Source of the DNA: an uncultured Prochlorococcus sp.
GTDB taxonomy: Bacteria; Cyanobacteriota; Cyanobacteriia; PCC-6307; Cyanobiaceae
NCBI GenBank assembly: GCA_902606505.1
Contig: CACLGU010000011.1
Coordinates: forward strand, 1-40,632
Direction of reading: 5' to 3'
Length of the DNA: 40,632 bases
A model generated the notes under the pieces. The model was not told where the DNA came from. It saw only the letters and a list, made by a program, of their open reading frames with translations, and did not search any database. The translations under genes and the position numbers were made by a program. Shown here in pieces: positions 7,802 to 17,217 of the stretch (positions are counted from its first letter, which is position 1; each line of letters starts with the position of its first letter).

Positions 7802-9262
7802 TTATTTAGCAGATGCAAAGTCTGGATATGCTTCCATTCCATGCTCTCCTATATCCAAGCCTTGAGTCTCTTCCTCTTCAGATACTCGGATTCCACCGAA
7901 TAATCCTCCGATTACAGACCAGGCAATCCAGCAAGTAACTAGTGTCCAAATAGCATAAGCTGCGGCACCAAGAGCTTGAACTAGAAGAAGGGTAATACCT
8001 CCGCCATTGAACAATCCCATACCTGCTCCATCACCTTGTACAGCTGTACCCCAAAGACCAATAACTACAGTACCCCATACACCACAAACTCCGTGAACAG
8101 AGAATGCACCTACAGGGTCATCGATCTCAGCGGCATCAAGTGCTGCAACAGAAAATACAACGATTATTCCGCCCACTAGTCCTGCGAACCAGGCTCCAGC
8201 AAGAGTCATATCACCACAACCAGCAGTGATACTAACCAAACCAGCAAGGATTCCGTTAATTATCATTGTAAGATCAGGCTTACCAGAAGTTAATGTTGAA
8301 ACAATAGTTGCACCAATAGCTCCAGCTGCTGCTGCCAAAGTAGTTGTTACAGCAACATATGGAACCCATTGATCCATAGCAAGTTGAGAACCGGGGTTAA
8401 ATCCGTACCAACCTATCCATAGGACTAATGCACCTAAAGTAGCTATAGCCATATTGTGTCCTGGCATAGCCTGTGGTTTCCCATCAGAGTATTTGCCAAT
8501 TCTTGGTCCAAGAAGCATAGCTCCTACGAGACCAGCCCATGCTCCAACTGAGTGAACAATTGAAGAACCAGCAAAATCAACAAAACCTAATGAATCGAGC
8601 CAACCACCATTCCATTTCCAGCTACCAGCAATTGGATATATAAATGCAGTTAATACAACAGCAAAAACAACAAATTCTCCAAATTTAACTCTTTCAGCAA
8701 CAAGACCGGAAACGATAGTTGCTGCAGTTCCTGCAAAAGCAGACTGGAACAAGAAATCAACAGTTGGGACTAATCCAGCATCAGTTACCATATCTGCAGT
8801 AACTGTTGGATCAAAAAATAAGCCGCCAAAATAAAGCCAGCCGTCAGCAACACTTCCTCCGTACATTAATGAATAGCCGATAAACCAATAAGAAGTTACA
8901 GCTAGAGCAAATACAAAGAGGTTTTTAGCAAGAATGTTAACAGCGTTCTTAGAACGGCACATACCTGCCTCAACCATAGCGAAACCGGCGTTCATGAAGA
9001 TCACTAAAATAGTAGCGATCAAAAGCCATAGATTGTTAGCAAGAAAAGCTGCATTCAACTCAGGTAAATCAGCTGCGTGAGCTGAAAGATTAAAAATACC
9101 TAAACCAAACAAAGCTAGGGGAACAGTTGCAAGCCACAACATAGAGCGGTTTGAACTAAATCCTCGAATACTCCTCAAAAGGAGCATAGGTCCATTAACA
9201 AGACTTGCATCTTGTAGTTTGGACCTAGAGCGCCTTTGAGGCGTTTGCAAAGCAGTGGTCAT
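7802..9262 (-). CDS. amt: ammonium transporter (Amt/Rh family)
   Basis: High-affinity ammonium uptake, the main nitrogen route in these organisms; plasma membrane. The 486-residue protein has an N-terminal basic stretch and a signal-like hydrophobic segment ending near AHAAD (about residue 64), then about eleven transmembrane helices. Family motifs: FAMVEAGMCRSKNAVNILAKN (94-114), the twin pore histidines His237 (SSIVHSVGAW) and His390 (GAFSVHGVCG), and WIGWYGFNPGS. The cytosolic tail ends GEHGMEAYPDFASAK. Base composition is less AT-rich than its neighbours, consistent with high expression. A perfect NtcA site and -10 box lie upstream, so it is probably induced by nitrogen limitation. Confidence 0.96.
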   Translation of the reverse strand: MTTALQTPQRRSRSKLQDASLVNGPMLLLRSIRGFSSNRSMLWLATVPLALFGLGIFNLSAHAADLPELNAAFLANNLWLLIATILVIFMNAGFAMVEAGMCRSKNAVNILAKNLFVFALAVTSYWFIGYSLMYGGSVADGWLYFGGLFFDPTVTADMVTDAGLVPTVDFLFQSAFAGTAATIVSGLVAERVKFGEFVVFAVVLTAFIYPIAGSWKWNGGWLDSLGFVDFAGSSIVHSVGAWAGLVGAMLLGPRIGKYSDGKPQAMPGHNMAIATLGALVLWIGWYGFNPGSQLAMDQWVPYVAVTTTLAAAAGAIGATIVSTLTSGKPDLTMIINGILAGLVSITAGCGDMTLAGAWFAGLVGGIIVVFSVAALDAAEIDDPVGAFSVHGVCGVWGTVVIGLWGTAVQGDGAGMGLFNGGGITLLLVQALGAAAYAIWTLVTCWIAWSVIGGLFGGIRVSEEEETQGLDIGEHGMEAYPDFASAK

Positions 9263-9316
9263 AAAAAAAAATTAGATCTGCAAAAAAACAGTTTGTGCTG
9301 TTTCCTTTCAAATTTA

Positions 9317-9359
9317 AATTTATTCAAAAAACTTATCCGTGTCTAGTAGTTGTTTATAC
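9317..9359 (-). promoter_or_regulatory. NtcA-activated promoter of amt
   Basis: The minus strand carries GTATAAACAACTAC (9359-9346), a perfect GTAN8TAC NtcA operator. It is followed after 23 nt by TAAATT (9322-9317), which fits the TAN3T -10 form. This is the classical class II NtcA promoter layout (GTAN8TAC, N20-24, TAN3T). Transcription should start near 9310, about 48 nt upstream of the amt ATG. Confidence 0.88.
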
Positions 9360-9442
9360 CATTTTTATAGTTGCACCTTAAAAAATTGTTTGTTAAATTT
9401 AAAAATTATTTTTTTTGGATTTCAAAATATCAAGTTTTTTGG

Positions 9443-10183
9443 CTATTTTAAAGGTTTAATTCCATTCCATGATACATGGTCTTTATGAAATTCAAAGGAA
9501 CATGGGATAGTTATCATTCCTGCACTAAGAGATTCTCTAAAAAGACTGCCGTATAAGGGATCTGCATCATCTCCAGGGGCAAAAAAACAAGCGTCTTTTC
9601 TCGTCATACAAAGTACTAAAACACTTTTACTTTCAGGAATTAATTCCTTTAATTCCATGAGATGTTTTTGGCCTCTTTTCGTGACTGTATCTGGGAATAG
9701 AGCTACATTTTCTTTAATCCAAGTCGTATTTTTAACCTCTATGTAAATGTTACGTTTATCAGGATTTGAAGATTTTGGGGTTAAAAAAAAGTCAATTCTG
9801 CTTTTTTTATCTTTTCCATAAGGAACTTCGGATTTAATTGTCTCTATTTCACCTATTACATCTTTTAGCAGATTTTTCTCAATAACCTTTTTGATTAACT
9901 TGTTTGCGAATAAAGTATTAATACCCACCCAAACCTCCTCATTTTTTGCATTAAAAACACATATCTGTTCCCAAGTAAAAGGTAATTTTCTTTTTGGAGA
10001 AGATGAAACACTGATTCTTACTTTTGCTCCCTCACTCAATAGTCCCTTCATTGGGCCAGTGTTGGCACAATGGGCAGTTACTTTCTCTCCACTTTCTAAT
10101 TTAATATCTGCAAGAAACCTTTTATACCTCTTAATTAAAATACCTTCAATTAATGGATCAAAATCAATTATCCGATCATTCAT
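9443..10183 (-). CDS. sfsA: SfsA family protein
   Basis: The 246-residue protein matches SfsA in length and order. The N-terminal OB-like region has [23 protein letters not shown] (24-46). The C-terminal nuclease-like core has [32 protein letters not shown] and [21 protein letters not shown]. In E. coli SfsA is named for sugar fermentation stimulation and nucleic-acid binding. The fold with E-V-K suggests a nuclease-like site, but the role in cyanobacteria is not known to me. It is divergent from murJ with 31 bp between starts. Confidence 0.9.
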   Translation of the reverse strand: MNDRIIDFDPLIEGILIKRYKRFLADIKLESGEKVTAHCANTGPMKGLLSEGAKVRISVSSSPKRKLPFTWEQICVFNAKNEEVWVGINTLFANKLIKKVIEKNLLKDVIGEIETIKSEVPYGKDKKSRIDFFLTPKSSNPDKRNIYIEVKNTTWIKENVALFPDTVTKRGQKHLMELKELIPESKSVLVLCMTRKDACFFAPGDDADPLYGSLFRESLSAGMITIPCSFEFHKDHVSWNGIKPLK

Positions 10184-10214
10184 AAATATGTCGTTAGTTA
10201 AAAATCAAATATAA

Positions 10215-11837
10215 TTGAAACTTAAACTTCTTGAAAAATTTAGACAAATCCAAATGCATTCATTTTTAAAAAATAATGTTTTTTCAATTTCGTTTGGTAC
10301 TAGTCTAAGTAAATTAGCTGGATGTATAAGACAAATATTTATAGCTGCTGCTTTTGGGGTTGGTGTAACATACGACGCGTTTAATTATGCATATATAATT
10401 CCTGGTTTTTTGCTCATAATCATTGGAGGGATTAATGGTCCATTACATAACTCAGTCGTTGCAGTTTTAACTCCGCTTAACAAAAAAAATGGAGGGATAG
10501 TTTTAACTCAAGTAAGCATAAAACTTTCAATATTATTATTGATTTTAGCCATATTAATTTACTCAAATTCCAGTTTATTAATTGATTTATTAGCCCCGAA
10601 TTTAAGTGACGAAGGTAAATCTATTGCCACTTACCAATTACAAATACTGACACCTTGTATCCCTTTATCCGGCTTTATAGGTTTAAGCTTTGGCGCCTTA
10701 AATTCACAAAGAAAATTCTTTTTATCAAGTATAAGTCCAGCGATAACAAGCGTAACTATTATTTTTTTTATTTTAATTAGTTGGATTTTTAACCAAGAAA
10801 ATACATCTTCTCATTTCTTTACTTACTCGGGATTACTGGCATTTGCAACTTTGACAGGAACTTTAATTCAGTTTGTTGTTCAAATTTGGGAAATAAATAA
10901 AATTGGTCTCTTGAGATTAGAGTCAACCTTTAATTTATTTAAAAATGAAGAGAAGAGGATTTTCAAACTAATAATACCAGCATCTATTTCATCAGGACTA
11001 AGTCAAATTAATGTTTTTATCGATATGTTTTTCGTTTCAAGTTTTCAAGGCGCAGCATCTGGACTAGCTTACGGAAACTTTCTTATACAAGCCCCCTTAG
11101 GAATATTATCTAACTCATTGATTCTGCCATTACTTCCAAAATTCTCTAAATTGAGAAGTGAAAAAGACGAAAGAGGTCTACAAAAAAAATTGATATCTGG
11201 GATAGAGTACTGTTTCTTGACAGCTATTTTTTTAACCGGATTTTTCATAACATTCAATAATCAAATCGTACAATTAGTTTTTCAAAGAGGATCTTTTGAT
11301 TATTCAGCAACTTTAAAAGTAAAGAATATATTAATTGCTTATGCAGTTGGCATACCTTTTTATGTTTATAGAGATTTATTAGTAAGAACTTACTATTCAA
11401 TAGAAAAAACAAACTTCCCTTTTAAGTCTTCATTTGCAGGGATAATATTTAATATTTTTTTTGATTGGTTTTTAATTGGTGCCCCAATTAAGAATTTTGG
11501 GAATCTTTCTCCTTATAATTTCGGAGTCGTGGGAATAATTTTATCTTCAGTAATAGTCAACTTTATAGTTTGTATTTTTCTTTCTTTGAATCTGCGCAAT
11601 GAAAATATCATTTTGCCTAACTTGGAATTAATTAGGAAAATTAGCCTAATGTTATTAGCAGCATTTATAGACAGCACACTTTGTTTTACTATTCTCCAAA
11701 CTACGAATAACTTCAATTCAAATCTCGAGGAATTTTTATTATTAATATTTGGAACTCTAACTTTTTTTGTGATTTATTTTTTACTTACAAAATGCTTGAA
11801 AGTAAATAAATTTAAAGTTTCAAAAAAAGAGATTTAG
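10215..11837 (+). CDS. murJ: lipid II flippase MurJ (MviN)
   Basis: Polytopic inner-membrane protein of 540 residues with about 14 hydrophobic segments. It moves lipid II across the membrane for peptidoglycan synthesis. Family features: FGTSLSKLAGCIRQIFIAAAFGVG near the N-terminus, GALNSQRKFFLSSISPAI, an internal IPASISSGLSQINVFIDMFF, and YRDLLVRTYYSIEKT. The assigned start is TTG at 10215; the first in-frame ATG (codon 14, MHSFLKNN, at 10254) is also possible and leaves the conserved body intact. The gene stops 3 bp before the convergent DUF3181-like gene. Confidence 0.93.
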   Translation: MKLKLLEKFRQIQMHSFLKNNVFSISFGTSLSKLAGCIRQIFIAAAFGVGVTYDAFNYAYIIPGFLLIIIGGINGPLHNSVVAVLTPLNKKNGGIVLTQVSIKLSILLLILAILIYSNSSLLIDLLAPNLSDEGKSIATYQLQILTPCIPLSGFIGLSFGALNSQRKFFLSSISPAITSVTIIFFILISWIFNQENTSSHFFTYSGLLAFATLTGTLIQFVVQIWEINKIGLLRLESTFNLFKNEEKRIFKLIIPASISSGLSQINVFIDMFFVSSFQGAASGLAYGNFLIQAPLGILSNSLILPLLPKFSKLRSEKDERGLQKKLISGIEYCFLTAIFLTGFFITFNNQIVQLVFQRGSFDYSATLKVKNILIAYAVGIPFYVYRDLLVRTYYSIEKTNFPFKSSFAGIIFNIFFDWFLIGAPIKNFGNLSPYNFGVVGIILSSVIVNFIVCIFLSLNLRNENIILPNLELIRKISLMLLAAFIDSTLCFTILQTTNNFNSNLEEFLLLIFGTLTFFVIYFLLTKCLKVNKFKVSKKEI

Positions 11838-11840
11838 TTT

Positions 11841-12125
11841 TTAAAAAAAACTTTCCAAAATCTCCTCTAATTCTAAAATTTGTGAGTTTGTGATTAAATT
11901 AATTAGTGGAATACTATTAAGACCATCCCCTACTTTTACATTTATTGCTTTCAAACTTAATTTTGCAGCCTCTAATGGGCCTTTATCTTTATTGCTTATA
12001 CATTCGATAGCGAGATGCCTAGCTAGGCCTGCGTCTCCAAGATACAAATTCCACTTTTCTATTTTAATAAAAACCTTTTCGGAAATAACATTTTCTAGAT
12101 CACTTATACGTATCTGAGAGTCCAT
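11841..12125 (-). CDS. small conserved cyanobacterial protein, DUF3181-like
   Basis: A 94-residue soluble protein with no signal or membrane segment. The central WNLYLGDAGLARHLAIEC (about 25-42) and the C-terminal LELEEILESFF resemble the DUF3181 family as I remember it; the assignment is not certain. It is the second gene of a minus-strand pair, 14 bp downstream of the two-helix membrane protein gene, so the two are probably co-transcribed. Function unknown. Confidence 0.6.
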   Translation of the reverse strand: MDSQIRISDLENVISEKVFIKIEKWNLYLGDAGLARHLAIECISNKDKGPLEAAKLSLKAINVKVGDGLNSIPLINLITNSQILELEEILESFF

Positions 12126-12139
12126 AAATATAGATTGAT

Positions 12140-12421
12140 TTAAGTTGATTGTTTTGAAGTATCTTTAGGTTTTTTTATAATTACGAAAAGTAAATGGGAG
12201 GCCAAAAGAACTGACCAGACAATTGCAAAATTATTAAAATAACCGATTTCATATTTAATTTCTTTTAAAAGCCACGTGCCACTTACAATCGCCGTAAATA
12301 TCATGCAGTGAATAACAAAATTTACTATTCGAGAAAAATGTTTATAGATAGGATCTTCTAAATCACCATTTCCGTACCACTTTATAGGCATATTAATAAT
12401 TAGATTGTTAATAATAGACAT
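12140..12421 (-). CDS. small two-helix membrane protein, unknown function
   Basis: A 93-residue protein with two hydrophobic helices: about 34-52 (NFVIHCMIFTAIVSGTWLL) and 62-82 (FNNFAIVWSVLLASHLLFVII). Both termini are polar. The second Met (MPIKWYGNGD, codon 11, at about 12391) is an attractive alternative start because the conserved-looking sequence begins there. I do not recognise a named family. It forms a likely two-gene unit with the DUF3181-like gene. Confidence 0.55.
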   Translation of the reverse strand: MSIINNLIINMPIKWYGNGDLEDPIYKHFSRIVNFVIHCMIFTAIVSGTWLLKEIKYEIGYFNNFAIVWSVLLASHLLFVIIKKPKDTSKQST

Positions 12422-12477
12422 TTTACCCGAAATCTAGTTGACTAAGAGACCCTGAAACAGAGATATTACATAATTAT

Positions 12478-12551
12478 GCGCCTGTAGCTCAGTGGATTAG
12501 AGCACCTGACTACGGATCAGGGTGTCGGGAGTTCGAATCTCTCCAGGCGCG
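12478..12551 (+). tRNA. tRNA-Arg (anticodon ACG)
   Basis: Full cloverleaf. The acceptor arms GCGCCTG and CAGGCGC pair and G is the discriminator base. The D-arm is GCTC/GAGC, the anticodon stem CCTGA/TCAGG encloses CTACGGA with anticodon ACG, and the T-arm contains GTTCGAATC. CCA is not encoded. Oriented with glyA, which starts about 78 bp downstream. Confidence 0.97.
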
Positions 12552-12628
12552 TTTAAAATTCTGAAATATTCTTTTTATATTTTTCTAAAAAATATCGTCT
12601 ATATTATGGGTATTACTTATCAAATTCA

Positions 12629-13900
12629 ATGAATATCCTTCAAAATCTTAAAGAAAGTGATCCAGTAATATCAAATTTTATCAATTCTGAAAAAAATAGG
12701 CAGGAAACTCATCTTGAGTTAATCGCAAGCGAAAATTTCGCATCAATCGCAGTTATGCAGGCTCAAGGTTCCGTCCTTACAAATAAATATGCCGAGGGAT
12801 TACCTCAAAAAAGATATTACGGGGGATGTGAATTTGTTGATGAAATCGAAGAATTAGCTATTCAGAGAGCGAAAAAATTATTTAATGCAAATTGGGCTAA
12901 TGTTCAACCCCATAGTGGAGCTCAAGCAAATGCTGCTGTTTTCCTAAGTTTACTTAAACCTGGCGACACAATCATGGGGATGGATTTATCTCATGGTGGA
13001 CATCTAACTCATGGGTCTCCAGTAAATATGAGTGGTAAGTGGTTCAATGCAGTTCACTATGGTGTAAATAAAGAAACTAGTGAATTAAATTTTGATGAAA
13101 TAAGAGAGATAGCAATTGAAACAAAACCAAAATTGATCATATGCGGATATTCTGCTTATCCAAGAACAATCGATTTTGAATCATTTAGAAACATTGCAGA
13201 TGAAGTTGGTGCTTTTTTAATGGCTGATATTGCACATATTGCCGGTCTTGTAGCAAGTAAACTTCACCCAAATCCAATACCTTTTTGTGATGTGGTAACT
13301 ACAACTACTCATAAAACATTAAGAGGGCCTAGAGGGGGGCTTATCTTATGTAAAGATCCAGAATTTGGAAAGAAATTTGATAAATCTGTTTTCCCTGGAA
13401 CTCAGGGTGGGCCGCTCGAACATATAATTGCCGCTAAAGCAGTTGCATTTGGAGAAGCCTTGCAGCCAGATTTCGTTAATTATTCCCAACAAGTAATAAA
13501 AAATGCAAAAGTTCTAGCTTCAACTTTAATAAATAGAGGTATCAATATAGTGAGTGGAGGCACTGATAACCATATTGTTTTACTCGATTTAAGAAGTATC
13601 AATATGACTGGTAAAATTGCTGACTTACTTGTAAGTGAAGTGAATATCACTGCAAATAAAAATACCGTTCCATTTGACCCTGAATCACCTTTTGTAACCA
13701 GCGGACTAAGGTTGGGAACTGCTGCTTTAACTACTAGAGGCTTTAATGAAAATGCTTTTGCTGAAGTTGGCGAAATTATTGCTGATAGATTACTTAACCC
13801 AGACGATTCACTAATTGAAAGTCAATGTAAAGAAAGAGTATTAACCTTATGTAATCGTTTTCCTCTTTATGAAGGCAAACTTGAAGCATCAATTAAATGA
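12629..13900 (+). CDS. glyA: serine hydroxymethyltransferase
   Basis: PLP enzyme converting serine and THF to glycine and methylene-THF; cytosolic. It has 423 residues, standard length. Motifs: LIASENFAS (31-39), [14 protein letters not shown] (61-74), [11 protein letters not shown] (94-104), the PLP lysine Lys229 in [17 protein letters not shown], and the terminal [22 protein letters not shown] -10-like box at 12602-12607 precedes a short leader. The TGA stop overlaps the ATG of cinA (ATGA), so translation is probably coupled. Its methylene-THF is the one-carbon donor used by ThyX further along the window. Confidence 0.98.
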   Translation: MNILQNLKESDPVISNFINSEKNRQETHLELIASENFASIAVMQAQGSVLTNKYAEGLPQKRYYGGCEFVDEIEELAIQRAKKLFNANWANVQPHSGAQANAAVFLSLLKPGDTIMGMDLSHGGHLTHGSPVNMSGKWFNAVHYGVNKETSELNFDEIREIAIETKPKLIICGYSAYPRTIDFESFRNIADEVGAFLMADIAHIAGLVASKLHPNPIPFCDVVTTTTHKTLRGPRGGLILCKDPEFGKKFDKSVFPGTQGGPLEHIIAAKAVAFGEALQPDFVNYSQQVIKNAKVLASTLINRGINIVSGGTDNHIVLLDLRSINMTGKIADLLVSEVNITANKNTVPFDPESPFVTSGLRLGTAALTTRGFNENAFAEVGEIIADRLLNPDDSLIESQCKERVLTLCNRFPLYEGKLEASIK

Positions 13901-15171
13901 GTCCTAACTCCAGGGGAGTTGAAATTCTTTCTATTGGAACAGAGCTACTCTTAGGAAATATTATAAATACAAATGCTCAATGGATTTCTGAACAGTTATC
14001 TCAATTAGGCTTAAATCACTTTAGGCAATCAACTGTGGGTGATAATTGTGATCGAATTATAAAAGTAATTCAAGAAATATCGAAAAGAAGTAATCTTCTA
14101 ATTACAACTGGTGGCTTGGGACCCACCCCAGATGACTTAACTACTGAAGCAATAGCCAAATCTTTTAATGTAACTCTTTTTGAAAGACCGCACTTATGGG
14201 ATGAAATTAAACAAAAACTGACAAACTCAAACCTCCAGGACGATTCATCTAGCTTAAGGAAACAATGTCTATTCCCAAAAAATGCTCAAATAATTAATAA
14301 CCCTAGGGGCACTGCCCCAGGAATGATATGGGAACCAATAAAAGGATTTACTATTCTTACTTTCCCTGGAGTACCAAGTGAAATGAAAACTATGTGGGAA
14401 GAGACGGCGTGTGATTTCATTAAAACCAAATTCTCAGATAATTATTCCTTTTATTCAAATACTCTTAAATTTGCAGGTATTGGAGAATCTAGTATTGCAG
14501 AAAAAATTAATGATCTATTAAATCTTAAAAACCCGACTGTTGCTCCATATGCAAACTTAGGAGAGGTTAAACTAAGAATCACAGCGCGAGCAAAGAATCA
14601 TCTAGAAGCAAAAAATATAATTAAACCTGTAAAAGAAAAATTAAAAAAAGATTTTTCGAAATTTATTTTTGGAGAGGATAATGATACTCTTTCTAGCATT
14701 TTAATAAAAAAATTAACTGAGAGGAACCAAACTATTGTTTTTGCTGAATCCTGCACCGGAGGCCTGCTATCTTCATCACTAACATCAATATCAGGCTCAT
14801 CTCAAGTTTTTAAAGGTAGTATAGTTTCCTACAGTAATGAGCTAAAAAATTCATTATTGAATATTTCTGAAGAAAAGCTTATAAAATATGGAGCTGTTTC
14901 TCAAGAAGTTTGTGAGGCCATGGCAATTAATGCAAAAGAGATATTGGGAGCAGATTGGGCAATAGCAATTAGTGGAATAGCTGGTCCTAATGGAGGTAGT
15001 CAAGATAAACCGATTGGACTTGTCCATATCTCAATTTCAGGACCGAATAATCATATAACTAATATAAAAAAACTATTTAACCCAACTCGAAATCGAATAG
15101 AAATTCAAAGACTAAGTGTAAATGTGTGTTTGAACAGCCTCCGATTAATCCTATTATCGAATAGTAAGTAA
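13897..15171 (+). CDS. cinA: CinA family protein (competence/damage-inducible, NMN deamidase-like)
   Basis: Two domains in 424 residues. The N-terminal MoCF-type domain (about 5-170) has [18 protein letters not shown] and [13 protein letters not shown]. The C-terminal CinA/PncC domain (about 255-420) has [21 protein letters not shown] and [11 protein letters not shown]. The C-terminal domain of the family deamidates NMN; the N-terminal domain can act as an ADP-ribose pyrophosphatase in characterised members. Four-base overlap with glyA. No competence genes are next to it, so NAD or nucleotide repair is the likelier role here. Confidence 0.93.
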   Translation: MSPNSRGVEILSIGTELLLGNIINTNAQWISEQLSQLGLNHFRQSTVGDNCDRIIKVIQEISKRSNLLITTGGLGPTPDDLTTEAIAKSFNVTLFERPHLWDEIKQKLTNSNLQDDSSSLRKQCLFPKNAQIINNPRGTAPGMIWEPIKGFTILTFPGVPSEMKTMWEETACDFIKTKFSDNYSFYSNTLKFAGIGESSIAEKINDLLNLKNPTVAPYANLGEVKLRITARAKNHLEAKNIIKPVKEKLKKDFSKFIFGEDNDTLSSILIKKLTERNQTIVFAESCTGGLLSSSLTSISGSSQVFKGSIVSYSNELKNSLLNISEEKLIKYGAVSQEVCEAMAINAKEILGADWAIAISGIAGPNGGSQDKPIGLVHISISGPNNHITNIKKLFNPTRNRIEIQRLSVNVCLNSLRLILLSNSK

Positions 15172-15184
15172 CTATTTTTACAAA

Positions 15185-16591
15185 TTGAGTCAAAATACCC
15201 TATTTGATAAAGTTTGGGATTTACATAAAGTTTCAAGTCTTCCTGGAGGATCTGATCAAATATTTATTGGTCTTCATCTTATCCATGAAGTGACTAGTCC
15301 TCAAGCATTTGGTGCTTTAAAGGACAAAAAATTAAAAGTAAAATACCCTGATAGAACTATCGCTACTGTTGATCATATTGTGCCAACAGATAATCAGAGC
15401 AGGCCTTTCAAAGATAATCTTGCAGAGCAAATGATTGCAACACTTGAGAAGAATTGCTTAGAACATAAAATAAGATTTTTTAATATTGGTAGTGGTAATC
15501 AAGGAATAGTTCATGTAGTAGCACCGGAATTAGGCCTAACTCAGCCAGGAATGACAATCGCTTGCGGAGATTCTCATACTTCAACTCATGGAGCTTTTGG
15601 TTCAATTGCTTTTGGGATAGGTACAAGTCAAGTAAGAGATGTTCTTGCTAGCCAAACCCTAGCCATGAATAAATTAAAGGTAAGGCAGATTTGGTGTGAC
15701 AATAAATTATCTCAGGGTGTTTATGCTAAGGATTTAGTCCTTCATATCATTAATAAACTTGGTGTAAAGGCTGGGGCGGGTTTTGCATATGAGTTCGCAG
15801 GGCCTGCGATACATGATTTATCAATGGAAGAAAGGATGACGATATGCAATATGTCTATTGAAGGAGGTGCAAGATGCGGCTACATTAACCCTGATGAAAG
15901 GACCTTTAGTTACATTAAGAATAAATCATGTGCTCCAAAAAATGAGTATTGGGATAAAGCGCTCAGATGGTGGAATTCATTAAAAAGCGATGAAAATTCA
16001 ATTTACGATGATGTAATTACATTAGATGCTTCTAAAGTAGAACCAACCGTAACCTGGGGGATTACTCCCGGCCAAAGTATAAGCATTAATCAACAAATCC
16101 CTCTTTTGGATGACTTGTCCCCAAATGATAAATTAGTTGCAAAAGAGGCTTATGAATATATGAGTTTCAAGCCAGGACAATTAATAAAAGATACTCCAGT
16201 AGACGTTTGTTTCATAGGTAGTTGCACAAATGGAAGAATCAGTGACTTAAGAGTTGCAGCTAAAGTATTAAAAGGGAAAAAAGTATCCAAGAATGTCAAA
16301 GCATTTGCAGTTCCAGGTTCAGAAAAAGTTGCCAATGAAGCAAAAAAAGAAGGTCTTGATCAGATATTTAAGGATTCTGGATTTCAATGGAGAGATCCAG
16401 GCTGCTCAATGTGTTTAGCAATGAATTCAGATAAGCTAATAGGTAATCAAGTTAGTGCTAGTTCTAGTAATAGAAATTTCAAGGGTAGGCAGGGATCTCC
16501 TAGCGGAAGAACACTACTCATGAGTCCAGCAATGGTTGCTGCTGCTGCAATTAATGGCAAAGTCAGTGACGTTCGAGAATTTATAAACTAA
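15185..16591 (+). CDS. leuC: 3-isopropylmalate dehydratase large subunit
   Basis: Aconitase-family subunit of leucine biosynthesis, 468 residues. The [4Fe-4S] ligands are visible as Cys347 (GSCTNGRI) and Cys407 and Cys410 ([11 protein letters not shown]). Other motifs: [22 protein letters not shown] (126-139) and [21 protein letters not shown]. The start is TTG at 15185; the family N-terminus (LFDKVWDLH) begins right after it and there is no better upstream start. I see no strong Shine-Dalgarno. It overlaps leuD by one base (TAATG). Confidence 0.97.
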   Translation: MSQNTLFDKVWDLHKVSSLPGGSDQIFIGLHLIHEVTSPQAFGALKDKKLKVKYPDRTIATVDHIVPTDNQSRPFKDNLAEQMIATLEKNCLEHKIRFFNIGSGNQGIVHVVAPELGLTQPGMTIACGDSHTSTHGAFGSIAFGIGTSQVRDVLASQTLAMNKLKVRQIWCDNKLSQGVYAKDLVLHIINKLGVKAGAGFAYEFAGPAIHDLSMEERMTICNMSIEGGARCGYINPDERTFSYIKNKSCAPKNEYWDKALRWWNSLKSDENSIYDDVITLDASKVEPTVTWGITPGQSISINQQIPLLDDLSPNDKLVAKEAYEYMSFKPGQLIKDTPVDVCFIGSCTNGRISDLRVAAKVLKGKKVSKNVKAFAVPGSEKVANEAKKEGLDQIFKDSGFQWRDPGCSMCLAMNSDKLIGNQVSASSSNRNFKGRQGSPSGRTLLMSPAMVAAAAINGKVSDVREFIN

Positions 16592-17217
16592 TGAAATCCG
16601 AGTTCACCCCACCAATTGGAAAAATTACACAAATAGACGGGCAATGTATCTCTTTGATTGGTAACGACATTGATACAGATCGAATAATTCCAGCGCGTTT
16701 CTTGAAGTGTGTTAACTTTGATTCATTGGGTAAATATGTTTTTGAGGACGATAGAAAAACTTTAAAGGGAAGGCATCCTTTCGATCTAGAGGAAAACAAA
16801 AATGCCACAATACTAGTTGTTAATAGCAATTTTGGATGTGGTTCCAGCAGAGAACATGCCCCCCAAGCACTTATGAGATGGGGCATAAAAGCAATTATAG
16901 GAGAGAGTTTCGCTGATATTTTTTATAGTAACTGTATTGCAATAGGAATCCCATGTTTTACGCTACCTAAAAATTTTTTAGAAGAAATACAAAACTATTG
17001 CGATAATCAATTTTTATTCTTAGAAATTGATCTTGAAAATTCATTAGCAAAATCAAAAGATTTAACTTTAAATATTGAGATTAAAGAAAGCACAAGAAAA
17101 ATGTTTTTATCAGGAGAATGGGATGCGACTTCAACACTAATGGAGAATGAAAATTTAATTGAAAATAAATTTAACCAATTACCTTATATAAAATTCAATA
17201 CTAATTTAGCTATTTAA
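16591..17217 (+). CDS. leuD: 3-isopropylmalate dehydratase small subunit
   Basis: Swivelling-domain partner of LeuC; together they isomerise 2- to 3-isopropylmalate. It has 208 residues. Motifs: GNDIDTDRIIPARFLK (about 24-39) and NFGCGSSREHAPQAL (about 79-93), which bind substrate, then IGESFADIFYSNCIAIGIP. The ATG overlaps the leuC stop, which implies translational coupling for one-to-one subunit supply. The 3' end overlaps the convergent LptD-like gene by 8 bp. Confidence 0.97.
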   Translation: MKSEFTPPIGKITQIDGQCISLIGNDIDTDRIIPARFLKCVNFDSLGKYVFEDDRKTLKGRHPFDLEENKNATILVVNSNFGCGSSREHAPQALMRWGIKAIIGESFADIFYSNCIAIGIPCFTLPKNFLEEIQNYCDNQFLFLEIDLENSLAKSKDLTLNIEIKESTRKMFLSGEWDATSTLMENENLIENKFNQLPYIKFNTNLAI